Positions 9,213 through 18,581 of a stretch of 64,000 bases of DNA are shown here, in pieces. This DNA is from Tateyamaria omphalii. Lineage in GTDB: Bacteria > Pseudomonadota > Alphaproteobacteria > Rhodobacterales > Rhodobacteraceae. Under the pieces are notes generated by a model. The model saw only the letters and a program-made list of their open reading frames with translations, did no database searches and was not told the DNA's origin. Position 1 is the first letter of the stretch, and every line of letters begins with the position of its first letter. The stretch covers positions 1,732,380-1,796,379 of the forward strand of contig NZ_JAHVHT010000001.1 in NCBI RefSeq assembly GCF_019802125.1, read 5' to 3'. The translations under genes were made by a program, and so were the position numbers.

Positions 9213-10691
9213 TCAAGCAGTCCGCATAGGTGTCCGCATGGTCACGATTTCTTCAGACATCGTGGGGTGGACTGCAACCGTGCGATCGAAATCTTCCTTG
9301 GTGGCTCCCATCTTGATGGCGACACCGGCGAGTTGGATCATCTCGCCCGCGTCTGGTGCGACGATGTGACAGCCCAGCACCTTGCGTGTGGCCTTGGATA
9401 CCACCAATTTCATCAAAACGCGATCAGGCTGACCCGCGAACGCGGTGCGCATCGGGCGGAACGAGGTGCAGTAGATTTCAACCTCTTCCTGTTCGCGCGC
9501 GTCTTCTTCGCTGAGCCCCACGGTGCCCATTTCGGGCTGGGTGAAGACGGCGGACGGGATCAGGTCGTGATCGACCGCTGTCGGATTGTCCTTGAAGGCC
9601 GTTTCGACAAAGGCCATCCCCTCGCGGATGGCGACGGGGGTGAGGTTCACCCGGTTGGTGACGTCCCCGATGGCGTAGACGCTGTCGACGGCGGTTTTGG
9701 AATACTCGTCGACAATGATCTCGCCGCGACGGCCGATGTCGATCCCGGTGTCCTCGAGCCCCATGTCGGTGCTGTTGGGATCGCGCCCGGTTGCGAAGAG
9801 AACCATGTCGAACACGTTTTCATGCCCCATGGTGGACTTCACCCAGATCGGGCCGGTGTGATCCGGATTGGAGGCGGTTTTGACACCGCCATGGGCCATT
9901 ACTAGGTCCTGCTGCGCGCCCGCCCCCATCGCCGCATCCGACGCGGTCGGGGTCGCACCCGAATGATCGTCCGATGCTGGTCCCATCTGCACGATGTTGG
10001 TGCCCGTATGCAGGTTGATCCCCCGCTCTCGCATGGATTCCGCGATCAGGCCGCGTGCCTCGTCATCGAAGCCGCGCAAGATCTGGGCGCCGCGGTAGTA
10101 CTGCGTCACCTCGACCCCAAGCCCGTGCAGGATGCAGGCGAATTCGCAGGCGATGTAGCCGCCGCCGATGATCAGGATGGATTTCGGCAGGGTTTCGAGG
10201 TGAAAGATGTCGTCGCTGACGATCCCCATATCGGCGTTGGGGATGTCGGGCCGGACGGGGTGCCCGCCGGTTGCGATCAGGATGGTTTTGGCCGTCTTGG
10301 TTTCGCCCGTGGACAATTCGACCGTATGGGCGTCCTTCAGCTTGGCGCGGGTGTCGAAGGTTTCGACGCCGGAATTCTTGAGCAGGCTGCGATATACCCC
10401 TTCGAGCCGGTCGAGTTCGGTGTTCAGGTGGTCGCGGAACTGTCGCCAGTCGAAGGTGCCCGGCGTCATGTTCCAGCCATAGGCGTTGGCCACGTCCGCC
10501 GTGCCCGAGAACTCGCTTGCGAACACCATCAGCTTCTTGGGCACGCAGCCCCGGATCACGCAGGTGCCGCCATAGCGGTCCTCTTCGGCCAGCGCCACCT
10601 TGGCCCCCGTCTCGCCCGCGGCCACACGGGCGGCGCGCACGCCACCGGAGCCGCCCCCGATCACAAAGAGGTCGTAGTCATAGTCCGCCAT
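9213..10691 (-). CDS. gor: Glutathione-disulfide reductase
   Basis: A 492-aa FAD/NADPH flavoenzyme that reduces glutathione disulfide. Seen are the FAD fold (DLFVIGGGSGGVRAAR), the redox-active pair Cys44/Cys49 (GGTCVIRGCVPKK), the NADPH-binding GGGYIACEFA, the second FAD motif YAIGDVTNRVNLTPVA and the catalytic C-terminal VHPTMSEE. The protein is about 40 residues longer than most family members. The extra length is an insertion at about residues 238-275 (HSGATPTASDAAMGAGAQQ and following) inside the NADPH domain. The gene follows rpiA by 11 bp, so the two are probably cotranscribed. Confidence 0.93.
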   Translation of the reverse strand: MADYDYDLFVIGGGSGGVRAARVAAGETGAKVALAEEDRYGGTCVIRGCVPKKLMVFASEFSGTADVANAYGWNMTPGTFDWRQFRDHLNTELDRLEGVYRSLLKNSGVETFDTRAKLKDAHTVELSTGETKTAKTILIATGGHPVRPDIPNADMGIVSDDIFHLETLPKSILIIGGGYIACEFACILHGLGVEVTQYYRGAQILRGFDDEARGLIAESMRERGINLHTGTNIVQMGPASDDHSGATPTASDAAMGAGAQQDLVMAHGGVKTASNPDHTGPIWVKSTMGHENVFDMVLFATGRDPNSTDMGLEDTGIDIGRRGEIIVDEYSKTAVDSVYAIGDVTNRVNLTPVAIREGMAFVETAFKDNPTAVDHDLIPSAVFTQPEMGTVGLSEEDAREQEEVEIYCTSFRPMRTAFAGQPDRVLMKLVVSKATRKVLGCHIVAPDAGEMIQLAGVAIKMGATKEDFDRTVAVHPTMSEEIVTMRTPMRTA

Positions 10692-10702
10692 CGCGCCCGT
10701 CC

Positions 10703-11491
10703 TTAGTCTGCAAGATCGGTGAACAGGTTGTCGCTTTCGAGAAAATCGAGCCTGTCCTGCTCCACCGTGCCTTCATTGATGTCGCGCACCTCGACCCGGC
10801 CATCGCCATAGCCGATCACGACAGCATCACAGATATCGATGAAGAGCCCGTTTTCAACCACGCCCGGCATCTGGTTGATCACCAGGCTGAGCTGCCGTGG
10901 GTTGCCGATGCGTTGCAGGTGCAGGTCCAGGATGTGGTTCCCCTCATCCGTGACAAAGGGGCGGTCCCCGTTCATCCGCAACGTGGACTGACGGCCCAGA
11001 ACATCCATGGAGACAAGGGTTTCCTCGACCAGCGCCTGCGTGGTCTGCCAGCCAAAGGGGATCACCTCGATCGGCAGGGGGAAAGCGCCCAGATGTTCGA
11101 CCTCCTTACCGATGTCTGCGATCACCACCATTTGATCGGAGGCGGTCGCCACGATCTTCTCCTGCAAGAGTGCGCCACCGCCGCCCTTGATCAGGTTCAG
11201 GTCGCCATCGAACTCGTCCGCGCCATCAATCGTCAGGTCGAGCCACTTGGCCTCGTCCAGGCTGATCACCTCGATCCCGACCTCGCGGGCCAGGTCGGCT
11301 GTGCGGGTCGACGTTGGCACGCCCTGAAAGCGCAAACCGCCCTCGCGCACCTGCTCGCCCAGGCAGCGCACCAGCCAGGCGGCGGTTGATCCGGTCCCCA
11401 GACCCACGCGCATTCCGTCCTCGACATAATCGGCAGCGCGCTTGGCTGCGACGAACTTGGCCTTGTCGATGGGCGACAATTCTCCGGACAT
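10703..11491 (-). CDS. rpiA: Ribose-5-phosphate isomerase A
   Basis: Interconverts ribose-5-phosphate and ribulose-5-phosphate in the pentose phosphate pathway. The 262-aa product shows the family motifs GLGTGSTAAWLV, LDLTIDGADEFDGDLNLIKGGGGALLQEKI (catalytic Asp and Lys region) and VPFGW/IPFGW-type substrate loop. The start chosen is the ATG at 11491 (MSGELSPIDKAKFVAAKRA), because the 21 residues gained from the in-frame ATG at 11554 are not family-like. It probably forms an operon with gor. Confidence 0.95.
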   Translation of the reverse strand: MSGELSPIDKAKFVAAKRAADYVEDGMRVGLGTGSTAAWLVRCLGEQVREGGLRFQGVPTSTRTADLAREVGIEVISLDEAKWLDLTIDGADEFDGDLNLIKGGGGALLQEKIVATASDQMVVIADIGKEVEHLGAFPLPIEVIPFGWQTTQALVEETLVSMDVLGRQSTLRMNGDRPFVTDEGNHILDLHLQRIGNPRQLSLVINQMPGVVENGLFIDICDAVVIGYGDGRVEVRDINEGTVEQDRLDFLESDNLFTDLAD

Positions 11492-11593
11492 ATGTGACGA
11501 CTCCCCAAATAGTGTGGGGCTTATACGCATCGTGCGCGGTCGTTGCGACCCCAAAGGCAGCGAAATGGCACCGACAGGCCGGCGGAAGGCCGA

Positions 11594-12181
11594 TCAGGCT
11601 GGCGCGCCCAACAGCTCCATCGCCTCCAAAACCTCGTCCAACACCACAAGATCGTCGCCATTCAGGTCGAACGTCATCATCGCACGCATTGCGGCGATGG
11701 CGCTTTCCGACATCTCCGCCTCCGCCCGTTTGGCGGCAAAGCTGCGCAACTCCGCCCAGCGCACCGTGCCGTCACCGTCGGTATCCGCAGCCCGGTGCCA
11801 GACCAGAAGCCGCCCCCGCATCGTGGCGGATGCGGCACGCACCAGCACGTCCAGTTCTGCGCGCGTGACGCTCAGGTCGTTGTTCAGATCCGCCTCCAGC
11901 AGGCGCCGCATCTCGCGGGCCCGCAGCCGGGCACGCTCTGCATCAATCGCCGTCTCTATATCTGCCGCACCCAGACCCTCAGGCCCGCCGTAACCGAGGA
12001 TGAGGCCCGCAGCCTCCTGCACGAAATGGTCGGGGCGGTCGCGCATCCGGTCGAGGGTTGCGCCGGGGGTCCGGGCGACCAGCACATCGACCAGATCCTG
12101 CCCCGACAGCTCCTGCGCCAGCGCGGCACGCCATGGCATCAGGCAGGCCAAGACCGACATCAACACGATAATCCAGCGCAT
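11594..12181 (-). CDS. Exported EF-hand protein
   Basis: A 195-aa protein with a signal peptide (MRWIIVLMSVLACLMPWRAALAQ). It has three EF-hand-like calcium loops: DLNNDLSVTRAE, DTDGDGTVRWAE and DLNGDDLVVLDE. These suggest a periplasmic calcium-binding protein of unknown partner. The ATG at 12181 was preferred to the one at 12205 because it places the hydrophobic core directly after a charged n-region. Confidence 0.75.
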   Translation of the reverse strand: MRWIIVLMSVLACLMPWRAALAQELSGQDLVDVLVARTPGATLDRMRDRPDHFVQEAAGLILGYGGPEGLGAADIETAIDAERARLRAREMRRLLEADLNNDLSVTRAELDVLVRAASATMRGRLLVWHRAADTDGDGTVRWAELRSFAAKRAEAEMSESAIAAMRAMMTFDLNGDDLVVLDEVLEAMELLGAPA

Positions 12182-12306
12182 GGAACGTCCTCCTGCACTC
12201 CACACAAGCGCGAGTCGGTAAATGCGCAGTTAATCGTGGCCCATTCTCTGCCGATTTGGTCGTTTTGAGACATTGGATGATGCGCGCGGATGGCTACATA
12301 GCGCCC

Positions 12307-13014
12307 ATGGCTTACGTTCTGCACTATGCGCCCGACAACGCCTCGCTCATCGTGCGGATGACGCTGGAGGAGATGGGGGTCGACTACACCACCGCACTTG
12401 TGGACCGCGCCGCGCGTGCCCAAAGCGGCGCCGCCTATCGCAACATCAACCCTGCCGGACTGATCCCGGCGCTAGAAACCCCGCACGGGGTCATGTTCGA
12501 AACCGCCGCGATCCTCCTGTGGCTCTCGGACACGCATGGGCAGATGGCGCCGCGGCAAGACAATCCCGAGCGTGCGCGCTTTCTCAGCATGCTCTTCTTC
12601 GTATCCAACACCTTGCACGCGCAGTTGCGCATGTTGTTCTACCCGGAGAAATACGTAGGAGACGATGCGCAGGCACAGCGTGCTATGCGCGACCGGCTCA
12701 TATCGAACAGCGAAACTGCCATGACGTTGCCGCGCGCACTTGGTCTGGTCGATGCCTATATCGGCGCACAGTCTGACCTCGACGCGCCGTCGATCCTTGA
12801 GTGTTACATGGCGGCCATTGTCCGGTGGTGCGCCCTTTACCCCGCTGGCCTGACCGCGTGGTTTGACCTCTCCGCCTATCCCGCCCTTGCCACCATAGCC
12901 GCGCGGCTCGACACCCGGTCTACCACACGCGCCGTGGCCGAGGCCGAGGGGCTCGGCCACACACCATTCTCCCGCCCCGTCCTGCCCAACCCACCCGAAG
13001 GAACCGCGCTTTAG
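12307..13014 (+). CDS. Glutathione S-transferase family protein
   Basis: A 235-aa cytosolic protein with the two-domain GST layout. It has an N-terminal thioredoxin-like domain (YVLHYAPDNASLIVRMTLEEMGVDY, NPAGLIPALETPHGVMFETAAILLWLSD with the cis-Pro and the Glu-Thr/Ser glutathione contact) and an all-helical C-terminal domain. The substrate cannot be predicted. The start at 12307 gives the canonical N-terminal strand. Its stop is 1 nt before the sdaA ATG, so the two are coupled. Confidence 0.85.
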   Translation: MAYVLHYAPDNASLIVRMTLEEMGVDYTTALVDRAARAQSGAAYRNINPAGLIPALETPHGVMFETAAILLWLSDTHGQMAPRQDNPERARFLSMLFFVSNTLHAQLRMLFYPEKYVGDDAQAQRAMRDRLISNSETAMTLPRALGLVDAYIGAQSDLDAPSILECYMAAIVRWCALYPAGLTAWFDLSAYPALATIAARLDTRSTTRAVAEAEGLGHTPFSRPVLPNPPEGTAL

Positions 13015-13015
13015 C

Positions 13016-14389
13016 ATGTTTTTGTCTGTCTTCGAGATGTTCAAGGTGGGCATCGGCCCGTCGTCGTCCCACACCATGGGCCCCATGGTGGCCGCTGCGC
13101 GCTTTCTCGACATGATGCGCGCGTCGCCCTTCCAGTTTGCAGGTGTGCGGGCGTCGCTGCATGGCTCGTTGGCCTTTACCGGTGTGGGACATGCGACAGA
13201 CCGGGCCACGATCCTCGGCCTCGCCGGGTTCGTGCCCGACACCTATGACCATGACAAGGCGGAAGCGACGCTGGCAGACCTTGCTAGCAGCCACACGCTA
13301 CGCCCAGACGACCTGCCGCCGCTGGCCTTCGATCCCAAGGCCGACCTGATCTTTGATTACGACACGCCCCTGCCCGGCCATGCCAACGGCATGATCCTGA
13401 TGGCCACAGACGCGCAGGGGGACGTGACACTGCGCCAGGTGTTCTATTCCATCGGCGGCGGATTCGTGATGACCGAAGAGGAGTTGGCCGCAGGCAAGGC
13501 CACCGACGAGGGCGCGCCGGTTCCCTACCCGTTCAAATCCGCTGCCGAGATGCTGGAGATGGCGGAAAGCTCGGGCAAGTCCATCGCCCAGATGAAACGC
13601 GCCAACGAGGTATCGCGCAATGGTGACGCGCATCTGCGGTCCGGCACCAAGCGGCTCTGGCAAGTCATGCGCGATTGCATCGATCGGGGCTTGAGCACCG
13701 AAGGCACCCTGCCGGGCGGCTTGCAGGTCAAGCGTCGGGCCAAGGGCATCCACGACAAGCTGCTGGATGAACGGGGCATGAACCTGACCGCGCCCCACAC
13801 CATCAACGACTGGATGAGTGTCTACGCCATGGCCGTGAACGAGGAAAACGCCGCAGGTGGTCAGGTGGTGACGGCCCCGACCAACGGTGCGGCGGGGGTC
13901 TTGCCCGCGACGTTGCGCTACTACCTCGACCACGTGCCTGGCGCGTCTGAAGCACATGTGGAGGACTTCTTGCTGACGGCTGCGGCCATCGGCGGGCTGG
14001 TGAAATACAACGCCTCGATCTCAGGCGCGGAGGCCGGGTGCCAGGCGGAGGTCGGCAGCGCCGCCGCCATGGCGGCCGCCGGGCTGTGCGCCGTGATGGG
14101 CGGGACGGCGCAGCAGATCGAGAATGCTGCCGAAATCGCGCTCGAACACCACCTCGGCATGACGTGTGACCCCGTCAGAGGGCTCGTGCAGGTGCCGTGC
14201 ATCGAACGCAACGGGCTGGGCGCGATCAAGGCGGTCAGTGCCGCGAGCCTTGCCCTACGCGGGGACGGCACGCATTTGGTTCCGCTGGATGCCTGCATCG
14301 AAACGATGCGGCAGACGGGGGCGGACATGAGCGAGAAATACAAGGAAACCTCGCTTGGCGGGCTGGCTGTGAACGTGCCCAACTGCTGA
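13016..14389 (+). CDS. sdaA: L-serine ammonia-lyase, iron-sulfur single-chain type
   Basis: Deaminates L-serine to pyruvate and ammonia using a [4Fe-4S] cluster. The 457-aa chain joins the beta domain (FKVGIGPSSSHTMGPM near the N-terminus) and the alpha domain (TAPTNGAAGVLPATLRYY, SGAEAGCQAEVGSAAAMAAAGLC, MTCDPVRGLVQVPCIERN) with conserved cluster cysteines, as in the type-1 single-polypeptide enzymes. It is coupled to the GST gene upstream. The C-terminus ETSLGGLAVNVPNC is typical of the family. Confidence 0.96.
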   Translation: MFLSVFEMFKVGIGPSSSHTMGPMVAAARFLDMMRASPFQFAGVRASLHGSLAFTGVGHATDRATILGLAGFVPDTYDHDKAEATLADLASSHTLRPDDLPPLAFDPKADLIFDYDTPLPGHANGMILMATDAQGDVTLRQVFYSIGGGFVMTEEELAAGKATDEGAPVPYPFKSAAEMLEMAESSGKSIAQMKRANEVSRNGDAHLRSGTKRLWQVMRDCIDRGLSTEGTLPGGLQVKRRAKGIHDKLLDERGMNLTAPHTINDWMSVYAMAVNEENAAGGQVVTAPTNGAAGVLPATLRYYLDHVPGASEAHVEDFLLTAAAIGGLVKYNASISGAEAGCQAEVGSAAAMAAAGLCAVMGGTAQQIENAAEIALEHHLGMTCDPVRGLVQVPCIERNGLGAIKAVSAASLALRGDGTHLVPLDACIETMRQTGADMSEKYKETSLGGLAVNVPNC

Positions 14390-14722
14390 GCGCGTGTTGC
14401 GGGCTCTGCGCTTGCGTTGCTCGCTTTGCCACAGATGGAGTGCGCTTACACGGTCACGACCTGGAGCACCCAGCTACTCCACGGGGTGGCTGGCGGCTTT
14501 GCAAGCAAAGCCACCCTTGCCACTGATTGCGCCTGCCTTCGCAGTCGCAATCTCTTTGTCCTAGTGAGCCCGAAGCGAAGTCTTCCGGGTTGGTGGGTGG
14601 GCGAATTGGCTCTGCCAAGAGTGCACGCAACAAGCCGCCCCGTGTTTGTCTGACGCCAATGTGCGTCACCCACGCCTCAAACAAGCTGTTGCGCTCGGTC
14701 CTCCACCCGTTAGCGTAAACGC
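14390..14722. other. Intergenic region with two hairpins
   Basis: No gene is supported in these 333 bases. Two dyads are visible: GGCTTTGC-AA-GCAAAGCC at 14495-14512, and arms GATTGCG/CGCAATC at 14525-14552. Neither is followed by a clear T run, so they could be extragenic repeats or weak terminators. Confidence 0.5.
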
Positions 14723-15640
14723 ATGGCTCAGGACCGCCCTCTTCTCGGCATCCTTCTGATGCTGGGCTTTTGCATCGTGGCTCCGGTCGGAGACGCGGTT
14801 GCGAAAGTGTTGGGCCAATCTGTCCCCCTCAGTCAGCTCGTCCTGATCCGCTTTGCCGTTCAGGCCGTCATCCTTATCCCCATCGTCTGGGCAGGCGCAC
14901 GGCTCTGGAGGATGCGCGGACGGGTCCTGTGGCTCACGCTGTTCCGGACAGTCCTGCACATCCTCGGCATCGGCGCCATGTTCACTGCCCTGCAATATCT
15001 ACCACTCGCGGACGCCGTCGCCATCGCCTTCGTCATGCCCTTCATCATGCTGCTGCTCGGCAAATACGTGTTGGGCGAAGAGGTCGGCAGCCGCCGCCTC
15101 ATGGCGTGCATCGTCGGCTTTGCAGGTACGCTGCTCGTGGTCCAGCCCAGCTTTGTCGAGGTGGGCTGGCCCGCGCTTCTGCCCCTGTTCGTGGCGGTCA
15201 ACTTCTCGGTCTTCATGCTGGTCACGCGGCAGATTGCCAAGGAAACCGATCCGATCGGGTTGCAGGCGGTGAGCGGTGTGATGGCCGTCGTCATCATGGC
15301 GCCCCTCGTTTTCCTGCTGCAGGGGCGGGACATCCCCGGCATCGAACTGATACGGCCCGACAGCATGGAATGGACACTCCTGCTTGGCATCGGGGGCCTT
15401 GGCACATTGGCCCACCTGCTGATGACATGGTCGCTGCGCTACGCGCCCTCGGCCACGCTGGCGCCCATGCAGTATCTGGAAATCCCCTTTGCCACGATCA
15501 TCGGGTTCATCGTCTTCAGCGACCTGCCCAACGGCCTCGCCGCGGTTGGCATCTGCATCACGATTGGGGCTGGGCTCTATATCGTTCTGCGCGAGCGGGC
15601 CATCGCGCGTCTGGCCCCGGCTGCAGCAGCGCCTGCGTAA
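14723..15640 (+). CDS. EamA/DMT-family transporter
   Basis: A 305-aa inner-membrane protein with about ten hydrophobic helices arranged as two EamA repeats (first about residues 8-140, second about 150-290). It contains the typical ALQYLPLADAVAIAFVMPF and MQYLEIPFATIIGFIVFSDLP signatures of drug/metabolite exporters. The substrate is unknown. Its 3' end overlaps the convergent thiamine pyrophosphokinase gene by 83 bp. Confidence 0.9.
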   Translation: MAQDRPLLGILLMLGFCIVAPVGDAVAKVLGQSVPLSQLVLIRFAVQAVILIPIVWAGARLWRMRGRVLWLTLFRTVLHILGIGAMFTALQYLPLADAVAIAFVMPFIMLLLGKYVLGEEVGSRRLMACIVGFAGTLLVVQPSFVEVGWPALLPLFVAVNFSVFMLVTRQIAKETDPIGLQAVSGVMAVVIMAPLVFLLQGRDIPGIELIRPDSMEWTLLLGIGGLGTLAHLLMTWSLRYAPSATLAPMQYLEIPFATIIGFIVFSDLPNGLAAVGICITIGAGLYIVLRERAIARLAPAAAAPA

Positions 15641-16277
15641 CAGCGCCCAGGCACCGACGCGGCGCAATCAGGATCATCGACGGTGCATTCATGGTTAACG
15701 TTACGGGCCCTACCGCCTCGTTCGACGTCCCGATCCGCTCGATCGGATCAAAATGCAGACCGTCGATCTGCCACCGCAATCCGGTCGAAGTGCCCTGAAC
15801 CGGGGCGAGCGGCACGAGCGACACCACATCTCCAAGCTCGGTTCGCAAATCCAACCGAGGGGGGCACAGCATCACGATCTCGTATGGACCAAGCAGGATG
15901 CAGACGCGGTCCGGATGCCGCGCCAGCACGCTCAGGCAGCCAAGTTGATGGTCGACACGCCCCCCGAGAAACCCGACAGCCACCACGACGGGTGCCAAGA
16001 TATGGCGCAACGCCTTGTCGAAATCTGTGCTGTCCTGTTCCGCTATGGGATGCTGCCGTGCGCTCGGAATTTGCGCCAAAATCTCGGCAGATATGGAATC
16101 GAAATCACCGATCACGGCATCCAGCGACAGCCCTGCCTGTACTGCCAGGGCTGCCCCGCCATCGGCGGCCACGAAACGGCTTGCAAGGGCTCGCACCTCG
16201 GCGACATCCGCGAAAGTGGCTTCTCCGCCGCCAAACAAGCCAACGGGGTCAGAACTGTGAACAATCGGGGATGTCAT
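15558..16277 (-). CDS. Thiamine diphosphokinase
   Basis: Converts thiamine and ATP to thiamine diphosphate. The 239-aa protein shows the family motifs FVAADGGAALAVQAGLSLDAVIGDFDS (Asp-rich ATP/Mg site), QDSTDFDKALRH and GFLGGRVDHQLG, followed by the smaller C-terminal beta-sandwich thiamine-binding domain. It converges on and overlaps the EamA gene by 83 bp, mostly in the poorly conserved tail after about residue 212. Confidence 0.88.
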   Translation of the reverse strand: MTSPIVHSSDPVGLFGGGEATFADVAEVRALASRFVAADGGAALAVQAGLSLDAVIGDFDSISAEILAQIPSARQHPIAEQDSTDFDKALRHILAPVVVAVGFLGGRVDHQLGCLSVLARHPDRVCILLGPYEIVMLCPPRLDLRTELGDVVSLVPLAPVQGTSTGLRWQIDGLHFDPIERIGTSNEAVGPVTLTMNAPSMILIAPRRCLGAVTQALLQPGPDARWPARAERYRAQPQS

Positions 16278-16414
16278 GGCGGATTAATGCAATTTTTGGA
16301 AACAGATCACAATGTCGCCCTGAAATGATACCCTTGGTGGCACAGATTCGGGCCGCTTTGGTCCGGTATCGCCCCTAGTCCAACCTTTGCATATCAGCAG
16401 AGGACGAGCATCCG

Positions 16415-18529
16415 ATGATGAATAACAATAAGATTTTGACAGTATCCTACGGCACCTTCTCGTGCACGTTGGAAGGATTCGACGACAGCTTTGGCACGAT
16501 GAAGGCGATTGCGGAGTATTTCCGCGATCTGGCCGCCGATGACAGATATTTTGGTGCCGAACCGCCGCAACCGGACGCAGAGATGCTGGCCCGCATCGCC
16601 GAGCGCGAAATCTCGCGCCGGGTCGAAGCGCGTGAACAGGAGGGCCGCATTGTCCTGAGCGCGGAAACACAGGCACCGAATGCAAGTGCCGCCTCGCCTG
16701 CCGCAATCGCAGCCGCAACGGCCGCCCCTGCCGTGGCCCGCGCGGCCGACAGCACGCCGGAGCCGCAAGCCGACGACGCGGAAGATGCGTCGGTGACGGA
16801 AGACAGCCCGGTCATGGTCGCGGATGAAGCGGCACAGGTTGAGGTCGTGGACGAGATGCCAGAGGTGGCTGAGGCCGCACCGGTCGAAGCCGAAGCCGAA
16901 GCCGAAGCCGAAGCCGAAGCCGAAGCCGAAGCCGAAGCCGAAGCCGAAGCCGAAGCCGAAGCCGAAGCCGAAGAATTCTTTGCCAGCGTTCAGGCAGACG
17001 CAAGCCCCATTGAGGACGAACCAGCCGACGCCGAGCTGGTGGCAGAACCTGTGACCGAAGACGCCCCGGCACCCGACAGCATCGCCGCGAAACTGCAGCG
17101 GATCCGTGCCGTCGTGTCGCAAAGCCAAGAGGAAGCCGAAGCAGAGGAGATGTTCGAGGACGAACATGCCGACGCCTTTGCCCCCGCGGCTGAAGTGGAC
17201 ACCGTTGCAGACGCGGCCGATATGGCAGCAGAACCGCAAGCGATCCTCGAAAACACCGCCCTTGAGTTTGAAGACGCGCTGGAAGAAGACGCCTCGCACA
17301 GTGTCGAGGATGAAGACGATGACCCCATCGCCGATATTCTCGCCCGGTTCGAAAGCGACACCTCCGATGCCGACCAGGCCGAAGACGCGGACGACGCCGA
17401 AACATCCGTTGCAGCGGAGATCGACGCTGACGCGCAGGACCAATCGGAGCTTCAAGCCGATCAAGCGGATGACGAGCTGGGACTGGATACTCTGGCCGCC
17501 CTGATGGCCGAGGATGATGGTGCGCAAACGACGGAAGAGGACAAGGATGACAACATCTTTGACGACGCCGCCGAAGAGCCCGCAGCCGAGGCCCCGGTCA
17601 AACCCCGCGCCCGCGTCATCAAGGTCAAGCGTGCGGACATCGACGCCGCCATCGCCAGCGGCGCTCTCGAGGAGGTCACGGACAGCGACAACCCCGCCGA
17701 CAGCAGCCTGTCTGATGCAGAAGAGGCGGAATTGCTGGCCGACCTCGCCGAGGTTGAGGCGGAACTGCCACAGGTGGACGCAGCCGAATACAGCGACGTG
17801 GACAACGATGATGCCGTATCGGACGTGGCCGAACCGGTCGAGGACGCGGACGACACCCCTGCCGAAACCGAAGCACAACCCGTCAAGGACGACGACGTCC
17901 AGCGCCTGATGGCCGAAGCCGACAACCAGATGGAAGAACCCGAAGGCTCGCGCCGCCGGAATGCCTTCCAACATCTGAAGGCCGCCGTCATGGCGAAAAA
18001 GGCGGATGCCGGTATCGGGGAAAAGAACGACGAAGACGAAGGCGCGTTCCGCTCCGATCTGGCATCCGTCGTCAAACCCCGTCGGCCCGAACCGCGCAGC
18101 GACCGTGCCGCCCGTCCGGGCAGTGACCGCCCGGCCCCGCTCAAGCTCGTGGCCGAGCAGCGCGTGGATATCGACACGGCGCCCAAGGGCCCCGTCACGC
18201 CGCGCCGCGTGGCTGCCGTGGAAGAAGCGGCTGCGGAGGAGGCCGGCAGCTTTGCGGATTACGCATCCGAGATGGGCGCACATGACCTGCCCGCCCTGCT
18301 CGAAGCTGCGGCAAGCTATCTCAGCTTTGTCGAAGGCCGCGACCAGTTCTCGCGCCCGCAGTTGATGACCAAGGTCCGCCAGGTCGAGCAAGAGGACTTC
18401 AGCCGCGAAGACGGGCTGCGTTCCTTCGGCCAGTTGCTGCGCGCGGGCAAGATCGAAAAGATCAAAGGCGGCCGCTTTGCCGTCACCGGCGACATCGGCT
18501 ACCGCCCGGACCAGCGCGAAGCGGGCTAA
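16415..18529 (+). CDS. Large acidic Ala-Glu repeat protein of unknown function
   Basis: A 704-aa, very acidic, largely low-complexity protein. The N-terminus (about 1-75, VSYGTFSCTLEGFDDSFGTMKAIAEYFRDLAADDRYFG) and the C-terminus (about 610-704, ending KIEKIKGGRFAVTGDIGYRPDQ) look folded. The region between is Ala/Glu/Asp-rich and includes an uninterrupted (Glu-Ala)n run at about residues 158-187. I recall similar proteins in Rhodobacteraceae but know no function. There is no signal peptide, so it is probably cytoplasmic. A strong terminator follows. Confidence 0.8.
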   Translation: MMNNNKILTVSYGTFSCTLEGFDDSFGTMKAIAEYFRDLAADDRYFGAEPPQPDAEMLARIAEREISRRVEAREQEGRIVLSAETQAPNASAASPAAIAAATAAPAVARAADSTPEPQADDAEDASVTEDSPVMVADEAAQVEVVDEMPEVAEAAPVEAEAEAEAEAEAEAEAEAEAEAEAEAEAEEFFASVQADASPIEDEPADAELVAEPVTEDAPAPDSIAAKLQRIRAVVSQSQEEAEAEEMFEDEHADAFAPAAEVDTVADAADMAAEPQAILENTALEFEDALEEDASHSVEDEDDDPIADILARFESDTSDADQAEDADDAETSVAAEIDADAQDQSELQADQADDELGLDTLAALMAEDDGAQTTEEDKDDNIFDDAAEEPAAEAPVKPRARVIKVKRADIDAAIASGALEEVTDSDNPADSSLSDAEEAELLADLAEVEAELPQVDAAEYSDVDNDDAVSDVAEPVEDADDTPAETEAQPVKDDDVQRLMAEADNQMEEPEGSRRRNAFQHLKAAVMAKKADAGIGEKNDEDEGAFRSDLASVVKPRRPEPRSDRAARPGSDRPAPLKLVAEQRVDIDTAPKGPVTPRRVAAVEEAAAEEAGSFADYASEMGAHDLPALLEAAASYLSFVEGRDQFSRPQLMTKVRQVEQEDFSREDGLRSFGQLLRAGKIEKIKGGRFAVTGDIGYRPDQREAG
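16885..16973 (+). repeat. Hexanucleotide (CGAAGC)n microsatellite inside the acidic protein gene
   Basis: Fourteen perfect tandem CGAAGC units plus a partial one, encoding alternating Glu and Ala. The unit is six bases, so slippage would change protein length without breaking the frame. Confidence 0.95.
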
Positions 18530-18550
18530 GTCCGAAAACGATACATCGCG

Positions 18551-18580
18551 AAAGGGCGCCCTTGCAGGGGCGCCTTTTTT
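18551..18580 (+). terminator. Rho-independent terminator after the acidic protein gene
   Basis: GGGCGCC and GGCGCC arms around a TTGCA-type loop are followed by six T residues. It lies 22 bp after the stop of the acidic protein gene and ends one base before the first ATG of the next gene. Confidence 0.85.
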
Positions 18581-18581
18581 C

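Noticed and set aside
16885..16973. Regular repeat array, considered as CRISPR
   Set aside because: Six-base units with no spacers inside a coding frame. It is a microsatellite.
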